Shown here in pieces: positions 1-5,718 of a DNA stretch of 13,195 nt (its first letter is position 1; each line of letters begins with the position of its first letter). Location: contig JAGGZF010000005.1 of the NCBI GenBank assembly GCA_021162155.1, forward strand, positions 1 to 13,195. Direction: 5' to 3'. This DNA is from a bacterium. GTDB taxonomy: Bacteria; Patescibacteriota; Minisyncoccia; UBA6257. The notes beneath the pieces were generated by a model that had not been told where the DNA came from, searched no databases, and worked only from the letters and a program-made list of their open reading frames with translations. Made by a program: the position numbers and the translations under genes.

Positions 1-741
1 AGCAAACCCGCAACAAAAAAAGGGGTAGTTCATTTATCGTCTATATTAAAGAAGCACCCAATAGAAAAAGTAAAGATTATAATTTGCCCCCCTTTTATAT
101 TTTTAAATATAGTAAAGAATATAATAAAGAAGAATTGGAGAAAAGGATGTTTTTTAGGGGCACAAAATGTATTTTGGTTAGATAGAGTTAATGCTACAGG
201 CGAGATTACTCCTCAGATGCTAAAAAAATTAGGAGTAAAATATGTTATTATAGGTCATTCAGAAAGAAGGGAATTATTGCGGGAAGATGATGAAATGATT
301 AATGCTAAAATAAAAGCCAGTTTAAGACATAGTTTAGTTCCTATTGTGTGTATAGGGGAGAAACAAAGAAGAAAAAAAGAATTTGATATGCAAACCAAGA
401 GAATCTTATTAAATCAGTTAAATCCTGCTTTTCGAGGTATTCAAATACAGCCATTTCAAAAAATAATGATAGCCTATGAGCCGGTGTGGGCTATAGGAAA
501 GAAAGAATCAGACGATTTTTCAGATGTACAGGAAGTGTTGTCCTTTATCCGCCTGTGGTTGAAGAAAAGGTTTTCTGAAAAAGTTGCTTCTCAAACTGCT
601 CTTATATATGGAGGTTCGGTAAAATCTAACAACATTAAAGAGTTTCTTAAAATAAAAAATCTTAATGGTCTTTTAATAGGGAGCGCTTCTACTAAAACGA
701 CTGAACTTAATCGTCTTCTCCGGGTACTCAATACTAAATAA
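1..741 (+). CDS. tpiA: Triosephosphate isomerase, 5'-truncated by window edge
   Basis: This enzyme interconverts dihydroxyacetone phosphate and glyceraldehyde 3-phosphate in cytoplasmic glycolysis. The frame is open from base 1, so the gene begins upstream of the window. The first visible residues (SKPAT) fit directly after the family's N-terminal NWK motif, so only about a dozen residues, including the catalytic Asn/Lys pair, should be missing. Visible landmarks, numbered from base 1, are LGAQNV near residues 55-60, the catalytic His in IIGHSERR (about residue 86), the catalytic Glu in AYEPVWAIG (about 160), and the phosphate-binding YGGSV (about 203-207) and IGSAS near the end. An ATG at 217 is internal and is not the start. 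The gene ends in TAA followed almost at once by further in-frame TAA codons. Phosphoglycerate kinase lies one gene downstream, which makes this a small glycolytic cluster. The identification is firm. Confidence 0.96.
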   Translation, partial: SKPATKKGVVHLSSILKKHPIEKVKIIICPPFIFLNIVKNIIKKNWRKGCFLGAQNVFWLDRVNATGEITPQMLKKLGVKYVIIGHSERRELLREDDEMINAKIKASLRHSLVPIVCIGEKQRRKKEFDMQTKRILLNQLNPAFRGIQIQPFQKIMIAYEPVWAIGKKESDDFSDVQEVLSFIRLWLKKRFSEKVASQTALIYGGSVKSNNIKEFLKIKNLNGLLIGSASTKTTELNRLLRVLNTK

Positions 742-764
742 TTATAATAAGATAAAAATTAATT

Positions 765-793
765 AAAATAATTCAAAATAATTCAAAATAATT
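765..793. repeat. Short tandem repeat, 10-bp unit AAAATAATTC, 2.9 copies
   Basis: Copies lie at 765-774, 775-784 and 785-793 (the last lacks the final C) in the AT-only spacer between tpiA and the SIMPL-domain gene. They look like replication-slippage duplication. The spacer also contains a perfect TATAAT (743-748), but I see no matching -35, so I do not call a promoter. Confidence 0.8.
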
Positions 794-800
794 AAAAATT

Positions 801-1580
801 ATGACTAACTCACAAGATATCTTAAAATTAAGTTCGTTAATTTTGATACCTGTGATAGTAATAGGTGTTCTTAGCTGGGCTTATTTGAATTATCGTCAAG
901 CAGAAAATATAGTTAATCCTAATAGGGTAATAACTTTCACTGCTGAAGGAAAAGTTTTAGCTAAACCTGATGTGGCAGAAGTAAATATATCTGTGATAAC
1001 TCAGAATAAGAATGCTGCTGTAGTGCAACAAGAGAATAACCAGAGGATGGCTAAGATAGTGGATTTTGTTCGAAAGCAAGGGGTAAAAGAGGAAGATATT
1101 AAGACCATTCGCTATGATTTATCGCCTCGTTATGATTATAATTGGTGCCGTACAGAAAGGAGTAGTAGTTTTGCTCCTTGTCCTCCGAAAATTATAGGTT
1201 ATCAGTTAACTCAAACTATTAAAGTAAAAATTAGAGATTTTAACAAAATAGGAGAAATAGTGGGCCGACTGAGTTCTTTAGGAGCCAACAAGGTTTCTCA
1301 AATAGAGTTTAAAATAGATGATGCAGAAAAATATCAGAATCAGGCCCGAATTATTGCCTTACAAAAGATACGGAAAAGAGCAGCACTGTTGTCTCAAAAA
1401 GCAGGAATACGTTTAGGCAGAATAATAGAAATTTCCGAGGGTAATATCTATCGTCCTGTTTCTTCCAAGTATGCTCCTCTGTCAGCACCTGAAGTAGTTG
1501 AAGAAGAGGCAAGCGCACCTATAGAAACAGGAAGCGAGGAAGTACGAGTGCAATTAATAGTAAAGTACGAAATTAAATAA
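801..1580 (+). CDS. Membrane-anchored SIMPL-domain (DUF541) protein
   Basis: This 259-residue protein has a short N-terminal cytoplasmic stretch and one hydrophobic segment (about residues 11-30, LSSLILIPVIVIGVLSWAYL), which is probably an uncleaved signal anchor. The rest should lie outside the membrane. Residues about 43-258 match the SIMPL/DUF541 family: an opening ITFTAEGKVLAKPDVAEV, a central IIGYQLTQTIKVKIRDFNKIGEIV, then a long helix (AEKYQNQARIIALQKIRKRAALLSQKAG). Family function is poorly defined; members are periplasmic or cell-surface proteins, some immunogenic. An insert at about 112-130 carries two cysteines (C116, C127) that could form a disulfide. The start ATG follows an AT-only leader with no Shine-Dalgarno. 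It sits between tpiA and pgk and is probably co-transcribed with them. The domain call is confident; the role is unknown. Confidence 0.85.
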   Translation: MTNSQDILKLSSLILIPVIVIGVLSWAYLNYRQAENIVNPNRVITFTAEGKVLAKPDVAEVNISVITQNKNAAVVQQENNQRMAKIVDFVRKQGVKEEDIKTIRYDLSPRYDYNWCRTERSSSFAPCPPKIIGYQLTQTIKVKIRDFNKIGEIVGRLSSLGANKVSQIEFKIDDAEKYQNQARIIALQKIRKRAALLSQKAGIRLGRIIEISEGNIYRPVSSKYAPLSAPEVVEEEASAPIETGSEEVRVQLIVKYEIK

Positions 1581-1614
1581 TTTAGAAGAAAGAAGATAAT
1601 AAAATACCAGAGAA

Positions 1615-2784
1615 ATGAGAAGTGTTACAGAGGCAGATATAAAAGATAAACGAGTGATAGTTCGAGTAGATTGGAACGTGATATTTGATAAAAGAGGAGA
1701 GATAGAAGATGATTTTCGGATAAGACAAACTTTACCTACTATAAAGTTTCTTCAAGAGCGGGGAGCTCGCTCGATTATCCTCCTTTCTCATTTAGGCAGG
1801 CCTTCTGCAGAAGATAAAGGCAATTCTGAATTTAGTTTGAGGCCTTTGGCTACATATTTATCCAATCTCTTGGGGATAAAGGTATATTTTTTTACTGAAG
1901 ATATTTCTTCTCATCTTTCCAAGAAGATAAAACAGTTAGATAGAGGGAGTATAGTTCTTTTAGAAAATATTAGATTTTATCCCGGAGAATTACGCAATGA
2001 CGATGTCTTTGCTAAAGAATTGGCGCTTTTGGGAGATATTTATGTAAATGAAGCGTTCTCTGTTTCTCATAGAAAGCAGGCATCTTTGTGTGCTATTACT
2101 AAATATCTGCCCAGTTACGAAGGATTATTGTTAGAGAAAGAAGTTCAGCGTCTTCGCCAATTTCTTCATAATTTTTGTCCTCCTGTAGTTATAATTATGG
2201 GGGGAGCAAAAACAAAAGATAAATTACCCTTGATTAAAAAATTTTTACTTCAGGCAGATTATATATTAGGGGGCGGTATTCTGGCTAATACGATATTAAA
2301 ATCTTGGGGCTTTGAGATAGGTAATTCTCTCTGGGATAAGGAAGTATTGGAGGAAGCAAAAAGTTTAGGTTCCCGTAGAGCAGAATTAGTGCTTCCCGGA
2401 GATTTTTTGGTTTTAACCAAAACAGGGAAAGTACAGAAAAGGGGATTGGGCGAGATAAAGAAAACGGATACCATTTTAGATATAGGACCTATAGCAGCAG
2501 ATAGTTTTGTGAAAATTATTAATAAAGCCAGAACTATATTTTGGAATGGCCCTATGGGAAAATATGAAGATGAAAGATTTAGTCAAGGGACTCAGAAAAT
2601 TAGTAAAGCAATATTAAAAAATAATAAGGCGTATTCTGTTATAGGAGGGGGAGAAACATTGGCATCTATTAAAGATAAAGATAAATTTTTAGGTCAAGAT
2701 AATATATTTTTATCTACAGGTGGAGGCGCTACTCTGAAATTTTTAGCGGGAGAAAAATTGCCTGCTCTTGAATGTTTAAAATAA
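1615..2784 (+). CDS. pgk: Phosphoglycerate kinase
   Basis: This enzyme transfers phosphate between 1,3-bisphosphoglycerate and ADP to make ATP and 3-phosphoglycerate in glycolysis. At 389 residues it is slightly short for the usual 390-415. N-domain substrate-binding motifs are RVDWNV (17-22, where most enzymes have RVDFN), SHLGRP (58-63), LLENIRFYPGE (115-125) and NEAFSVSHR (145-153). The C-domain nucleotide site shows GGAKTKDK (196-203), WNGPMGKYE (310-318), GGGET (344-348) and STGGGATLKFL (367-377). The chain is therefore complete. The start ATG lies 34 bases after the SIMPL gene, without a strong ribosome-binding site. With tpiA nearby it forms a glycolytic block, probably one transcript. 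Confidence 0.97.
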   Translation: MRSVTEADIKDKRVIVRVDWNVIFDKRGEIEDDFRIRQTLPTIKFLQERGARSIILLSHLGRPSAEDKGNSEFSLRPLATYLSNLLGIKVYFFTEDISSHLSKKIKQLDRGSIVLLENIRFYPGELRNDDVFAKELALLGDIYVNEAFSVSHRKQASLCAITKYLPSYEGLLLEKEVQRLRQFLHNFCPPVVIIMGGAKTKDKLPLIKKFLLQADYILGGGILANTILKSWGFEIGNSLWDKEVLEEAKSLGSRRAELVLPGDFLVLTKTGKVQKRGLGEIKKTDTILDIGPIAADSFVKIINKARTIFWNGPMGKYEDERFSQGTQKISKAILKNNKAYSVIGGGETLASIKDKDKFLGQDNIFLSTGGGATLKFLAGEKLPALECLK

Positions 2785-2795
2785 TTTGATATAAA
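2768..2795 (+). promoter_or_regulatory. Candidate promoter with extended -10 for the DHH gene
   Basis: TTGAAT (2768-2773) and TATAAA (2790-2795) are 16 bp apart, and the -10 is preceded by TGA, giving an extended TGnTATAAA. It overlaps the 3' end of pgk. Transcription would start near 2802, leaving only about 7 nt before the ATG at 2809, so the message would be almost leaderless. AT-rich sequence makes chance matches easy. Confidence 0.4.
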
Positions 2796-2808
2796 ATTAA
2801 CCTGTTCT

Positions 2809-3648
2809 ATGTCCTCTATTTTTGTAATTTATCACCAAAATTGTCCTGACGGTTTTAGTTCTGCTTGGGTGGCTTGGAAAAAATTTAAGAATAAAGCTCA
2901 GTATTTAGGTTTAAGGGACAACAGGAACGTTTGGTCTCACAATGTAAATAATAGTGAATTTTATTTTTTAGATGTAGCCCCTAATAAAGAGAGGGTGAAA
3001 AAGTTAAAAAAGAATAATAACAGAGTAGTCGTAATAGACCACCACTTAACTTCCAAGAAAGTTTTAGCACTGGCAGATGATTATAGATGGGATGACCAGC
3101 ATTCTGCTTGTGTTTTAACTTGGCACTATTTCTTCCCTCGCAAAAAAATTCCTAAATTTTTGCTGTATGTAGAAGATGAAGATCTTTGGCGGTGGAAACT
3201 TCCCTATGCTCGGGAGATAATGTCTTATAGAGAAATTATTAGCTTTGATTTTCGAGAGTGGAGTAAATTAGTAAGGAAGGTAGAAAATTATGCTTCCCGA
3301 CGCTCTTTAATAAAACAGGGCAAAGCAATTTATTTATATAAACAAAAAATTATTCGAGAAATTACTCAACGGGCACATTTAGTTAAATTCCACAAATGGA
3401 CTGCCTTGGCAGTAGAAGTGCCTTTTGTAGATTTAATCTCTGAAATTGGGAATGCTTTGCTGGAGAAACATCCTCCCTTATCCTTAATTTACTTAGTGAA
3501 TAAGAATTACAAGAAAGTTTCTCTACGTTCTGACGGAAGTGTAAATGTCGCTCAAATAGCAGAGCAATATGGAGGAGGAGGGCATTTCAGGGCTGCTAGT
3601 TTTACTTTAAATCTTTCAGAGCCTTGGCCTTGGCAGGAGATAAAATAA
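2809..3648 (+). CDS. DHH/DHHA1-family phosphoesterase (NrnB-like)
   Basis: This is a predicted cytoplasmic Mn-dependent phosphoesterase of the DHH superfamily, 279 residues long. Landmarks in order are motif I HQNCPDGFSSAW (9-20, metal ligands H9 and D14), an aspartate in FLDVAP (D55), the name-giving VVVIDHH (73-79), a mid-domain YVEDEDLWRWKLP (120-132) and the C-terminal DHHA1 signature YGGGGHFRAASF (254-265). The layout resembles oligoribonuclease NrnB and cyclic-nucleotide phosphodiesterase relatives, so likely substrates are short RNA oligonucleotides or nucleotide second messengers; the sequence does not decide between them. An RNase HI gene starts 1 base after the stop, and an AGGAG near the end of this gene serves as its ribosome-binding site, so the two are translationally linked and probably both act in nucleic-acid turnover. 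Confidence 0.88.
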   Translation: MSSIFVIYHQNCPDGFSSAWVAWKKFKNKAQYLGLRDNRNVWSHNVNNSEFYFLDVAPNKERVKKLKKNNNRVVVIDHHLTSKKVLALADDYRWDDQHSACVLTWHYFFPRKKIPKFLLYVEDEDLWRWKLPYAREIMSYREIISFDFREWSKLVRKVENYASRRSLIKQGKAIYLYKQKIIREITQRAHLVKFHKWTALAVEVPFVDLISEIGNALLEKHPPLSLIYLVNKNYKKVSLRSDGSVNVAQIAEQYGGGGHFRAASFTLNLSEPWPWQEIK

Positions 3649-3649
3649 C

Positions 3650-4078
3650 ATGAATCAACTAATAATTTATACAGATGGCGGTTCTCGGGGGAATCCCGGA
3701 CCCGCTGCTATAGCGGCAGTTATAGGTAACAAGACCTATGCTGAATATATAGGAGAAGCTACTAATAACGAGGCAGAATATAAAGCGATTATTTTTGCTT
3801 TGAAGAAAGCAAAGCAATTATTGGGCAAAAAGAAAATTAAAAACACAGAAGTTATTGTAAATTCTGACTCGGAATTAGTAGTGAATCAACTTAACGGAAA
3901 ATTTAAGATTTTACATCCAGAATTGGGCTCCTTTTTTATAGCAATATGGAACTTAAAATTTGATTTCCCGAGGTTAAAATTCAAATATATTCCCCGAGAA
4001 CAGAATAAATTAGCAGACCGTTTGGTGAATGAAGTTTTGGATAAATATGAACGCAGCCAATCCTTGAGTTTCTCTTGA
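3650..4078 (+). CDS. rnhA: Ribonuclease HI family protein
   Basis: This predicted endonuclease cuts the RNA strand of RNA-DNA hybrids. The 142-residue chain keeps the four acidic metal ligands: D9 in YTDGGSRGNPGP, E41 in NNEAEY, D73 in NSDSELV and D123 in NKLADRLVNEVLD. It resembles the compact bacterial type without the basic handle of the E. coli enzyme. The ATG at 3650 has an AGGAGA at 3635-3640, a good ribosome-binding site inside the end of the DHH gene. The gene ends in TGA. That stop codon is part of a TTGACA sequence (4075-4080) that looks like the -35 box of the next gene. An in-frame TAA follows six codons after the TGA. Confidence 0.92.
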   Translation: MNQLIIYTDGGSRGNPGPAAIAAVIGNKTYAEYIGEATNNEAEYKAIIFALKKAKQLLGKKKIKNTEVIVNSDSELVVNQLNGKFKILHPELGSFFIAIWNLKFDFPRLKFKYIPREQNKLADRLVNEVLDKYERSQSLSFS

Positions 4079-4102
4079 CAAAACAATATTTATGCTTAAA
4101 AT
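4075..4102 (+). promoter_or_regulatory. Promoter-like element overlapping the end of rnhA
   Basis: A perfect TTGACA (4075-4080) and a TAAAAT (4097-4102) are separated by 16 bp, a sigma-70-like arrangement. The -35 contains the rnhA TGA stop. Predicted transcription start is near 4109, giving a leader of about 20 nt to the ATG at 4130. This is one of the best -35 matches in the window. Confidence 0.6.
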
Positions 4103-4129
4103 AGAGTTTTAGTAGATATTGGTTTATAT

Positions 4130-5212
4130 ATGGGACGGAATAGTTTTAAAATAACATCACAGGAGATAGAAATGATAGTGAAAGAATTTCATCTAGATAT
4201 TTTAGCCACCGAAAAGGTGGCTTTTTCTTTTAATCCTTTTTCTGTCTATAGAGTTAATTCTAAAAAGATTACCAATCCTGAATATAAAGGGTTAAAAATA
4301 CCACCAGAAATTTACATCCTTTATGCGCCAGAAATTGTAGAAATTTCCAGTCATCCTCATATAGTAGGCAAAGAATTAGATAAGAGATGCGAGAGGGTGG
4401 GAGAGTATTGCGCTAAAGCGATTTTATCTTTGTGGAACATCAATCCAAAATCAACTCTTATTTATGATGTTTTGAGAGCAGGGCCGGGCTATAAAATTAG
4501 AGAGGGTTTCCAGAAACTAAATCTTCATTTACCCCGGATTAAAATTAGGCCTCGCTATAAAAAACCCTCTTATCGGCAGCACGATGCCTATGCTGACCAA
4601 CTGGAAATTATTTATAAGGATTTTAGCAATTTACCTTCTCATCAGGAGATAATTGTTATTAAGCCGGATACAGAAGCCAGTGGGGGAACTTCTAAAATAG
4701 CCATAGAAACTTTAATTAGAGAAGCACAAAAGAAGAAAAGTAAGATAAAAGAAATTATTTGCACTGGCTATATTTCTGTTCCTTCTTTGGATGTCTTACA
4801 ATCCCTAGCAGAAAAGTATAATTTTCAGTGTAAAGTTTTGGCTTGGGGTAATCTAACAGCCCTTTACAGCAATAGATATGATATGCCTCTTTATGGGTTA
4901 GATGAGGCGGCTTGGCGGGAAAAAGGCATTATAAGAAAGATAGGAGGAGTTGTACCGGCAGAAGTGTTATTAGATTATTTATTAGTATATCCTCCCGGAG
5001 CAGACCAACCCGGTGACTGGTCTGCTCGTCAGTCCTATTTGGATACCGGGAAAGCAATCCAACCCGGAGAAAATAGGTCTCATTTAGAACACAGTTTATC
5101 CTTTCTGCGTAGTTTATATCAATTTTCCCGGCAGCAACCTTGGTTTTGCCGGTGGCATAAAGAAATATTTCTTAAAGAAATAAATAAACTTCAATCTTGT
5201 TTGGAGAAATAG
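4130..5212 (+). CDS. Divergent uracil-phosphoribosyltransferase-like protein, function unknown
   Basis: I do not recognise this 360-residue protein as a named enzyme. Its middle (about 70-262) follows the layout of UPRTase-type phosphoribosyltransferases: TLIYDVLRAGPGYKI (109-123) resembles the family's LRAGLGM segment; a basic loop IKIRPRYKKPSYRQ (137-150) follows; IIVIKPDTEASGGTSKIAI (174-192) sits where the PRPP loop (VVDPMLATGGS-like) belongs; then ICTGYISVPSLDVLQ and VLAWGNLTALYSNRYDMPLYGLDEA match the family's closing segments. The PRPP loop is one residue longer and reads KPDTEASGG rather than DPMLATGG, so the substrate or activity may differ. The N-terminal 70 residues and a C-terminal 100 residues (W/R/H-rich tail) are extra. 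The ATG at 4130 lacks a clear Shine-Dalgarno, but no later ATG would keep the domain. A terminator-like hairpin lies inside the coding sequence at 4204-4231. The gene converges on rnpB. Fold assignment is moderate; function is open. Confidence 0.7.
   Translation: MGRNSFKITSQEIEMIVKEFHLDILATEKVAFSFNPFSVYRVNSKKITNPEYKGLKIPPEIYILYAPEIVEISSHPHIVGKELDKRCERVGEYCAKAILSLWNINPKSTLIYDVLRAGPGYKIREGFQKLNLHLPRIKIRPRYKKPSYRQHDAYADQLEIIYKDFSNLPSHQEIIVIKPDTEASGGTSKIAIETLIREAQKKKSKIKEIICTGYISVPSLDVLQSLAEKYNFQCKVLAWGNLTALYSNRYDMPLYGLDEAAWREKGIIRKIGGVVPAEVLLDYLLVYPPGADQPGDWSARQSYLDTGKAIQPGENRSHLEHSLSFLRSLYQFSRQQPWFCRWHKEIFLKEINKLQSCLEK
4204..4231 (+). terminator. Intrinsic-terminator-like hairpin inside the coding sequence
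   Basis: A perfect 7-bp stem AGCCACC (4204-4210) / GGTGGCT (4216-4222) with a GAAAA loop is followed directly by a T-rich run (nine of ten bases T, 4222-4231). It lies 75-100 nt inside the phosphoribosyltransferase-like gene and about 120 nt after the predicted transcription start. It may terminate read-through from rnhA or attenuate its own gene; coincidence is possible. Confidence 0.5.
4998..5027. repeat. 10-bp perfect inverted repeat within the coding sequence
   Basis: GAGCAGACCA (4998-5007) and TGGTCTGCTC (5018-5027) flank a 10-base GC-rich loop within the C-terminal part of the phosphoribosyltransferase-like gene. No T-run follows, so this is not a terminator. It could fold as a stable mRNA hairpin or simply reflect the encoded residues (about 290-299). 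Confidence 0.6.
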
Positions 5213-5220
5213 AGGTGTAA

Positions 5221-5258
5221 AAAGCAAAACCGCTCTCTGGAGAGAGCGGTTTTGCTTT
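5221..5258. terminator. Bidirectional intrinsic terminator between convergent genes
   Basis: A perfect 18-bp inverted repeat (5221-5238 and 5241-5258, two central G bases) has a GC-rich core, CCGCTCTC / GAGAGCGG, with A-rich left and T-rich right flanks. On either strand the RNA would form a strong hairpin with a TTTTGCTTT tail. It sits 8 bases after the phosphoribosyltransferase-like stop (+) and directly after the 3' end of rnpB (minus), so it should stop transcription from both sides. Confidence 0.88.
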
Positions 5259-5628
5259 AACCTAACCTATAAGCCGAATTCTGTACCTCTAAGAAGAGGC
5301 GATAGTCATTTCTCTGGGCCCCTCGTTACCTTGGGGCTCTAGCGATCACTCCCAGCATCATTTTAGAAAATGGTGCTGGGCACGGATCTTGCGCCCGGCA
5401 AGGATTTAGCCGTTTCACCCTGATGTTACCATCAGGCTCACCCTAATAATAGGGTGTCTTTAACCTTTCGGTTAAAGACGTTTCTGTTCGCACCTCTCCC
5501 TTGTTTCTAATGCTTTTCCCGGTTGCCCGGGAAGAGCAATCCACAAGGGGGTGGCTTTTAACCACTGCCTTGAATGGGCGTTCGGACTTTCCTCTCCTTT
5601 GTAAAGGAGCGACTATCCGGTTAGGTCG
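5259..5628 (-). ncRNA. rnpB: RNase P RNA (bacterial)
   Basis: This is the catalytic RNA that trims 5' leaders from pre-tRNAs. Read on the minus strand, it has the 5' conserved block GAGGAAAGTCCGAACGC (5594-5578), the central AGGGTGAAACGG (5421-5410) and the 3' signature ACAGAATTCGGCTTATAGG (5284-5266). The ends pair as P1: CCTAACC (5625-5619) with GGTTAGG (5267-5261). Several helices are visible, including a perfect GTCTTTAACC/GGTTAAAGAC stem (5456-5479), a CTCCTTT/AAAGGAG stem near the 5' end and a CAGCA(T)CATTTT/AAAATGGTGCTG stem (about 5353-5378). At about 370 nt it is of normal size. Ends are estimated from P1, the promoter and the terminator. No protein-coding gene is supported in 5213-5718. 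Confidence 0.96.
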
Positions 5629-5634
5629 CCCAAA

Positions 5635-5663
5635 AGTATAACACAAAATGTTAAATAGCTCAA
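5635..5663 (-). promoter_or_regulatory. rnpB promoter
   Basis: On the minus strand, TTGAGC (5663-5658) and TATACT (5640-5635) are 17 bp apart, with TGT just before the -10 (extended -10). Transcription would start near 5628, at the base of the P1 helix, exactly where the RNA should begin. That positional fit makes it convincing. Confidence 0.75.
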
Positions 5664-5666
5664 GTT

Positions 5667-5695
5667 TTGCTAAATTCTTTAATTTATAGTAGAAT
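5667..5695 (+). promoter_or_regulatory. Promoter of the DUF4012-murJ-lepA run
   Basis: TTGCTA (5667-5672) and TAGAAT (5690-5695) are 17 bp apart, giving a start near 5702 and a leader of about 17 nt. Its -35 lies 3 bp from the -35 of the divergent rnpB promoter, so the two promoters are back to back. Confidence 0.5.
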
Positions 5696-5718
5696 AATTT
5701 AGTTATCTTTTAGATTTT

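Noticed and set aside
743..748. Perfect TATAAT before the SIMPL gene as a promoter
   Set aside because: No -35-like sequence at 15-19 bp upstream, and such hexamers are expected by chance in this AT-only spacer.
2259..2474. 71-residue minus-strand open frame
   Set aside because: It is antisense to conserved pgk sequence, with no recognisable domain.
3886..4086. 66-residue minus-strand open frame
   Set aside because: It is antisense to rnhA, which has all four catalytic acids; no family resemblance on the other strand.
5443..5646. 67-residue minus-strand open frame
   Set aside because: It lies within the rnpB RNA, with all RNase P conserved blocks present; the frame is a by-product of structured RNA sequence.
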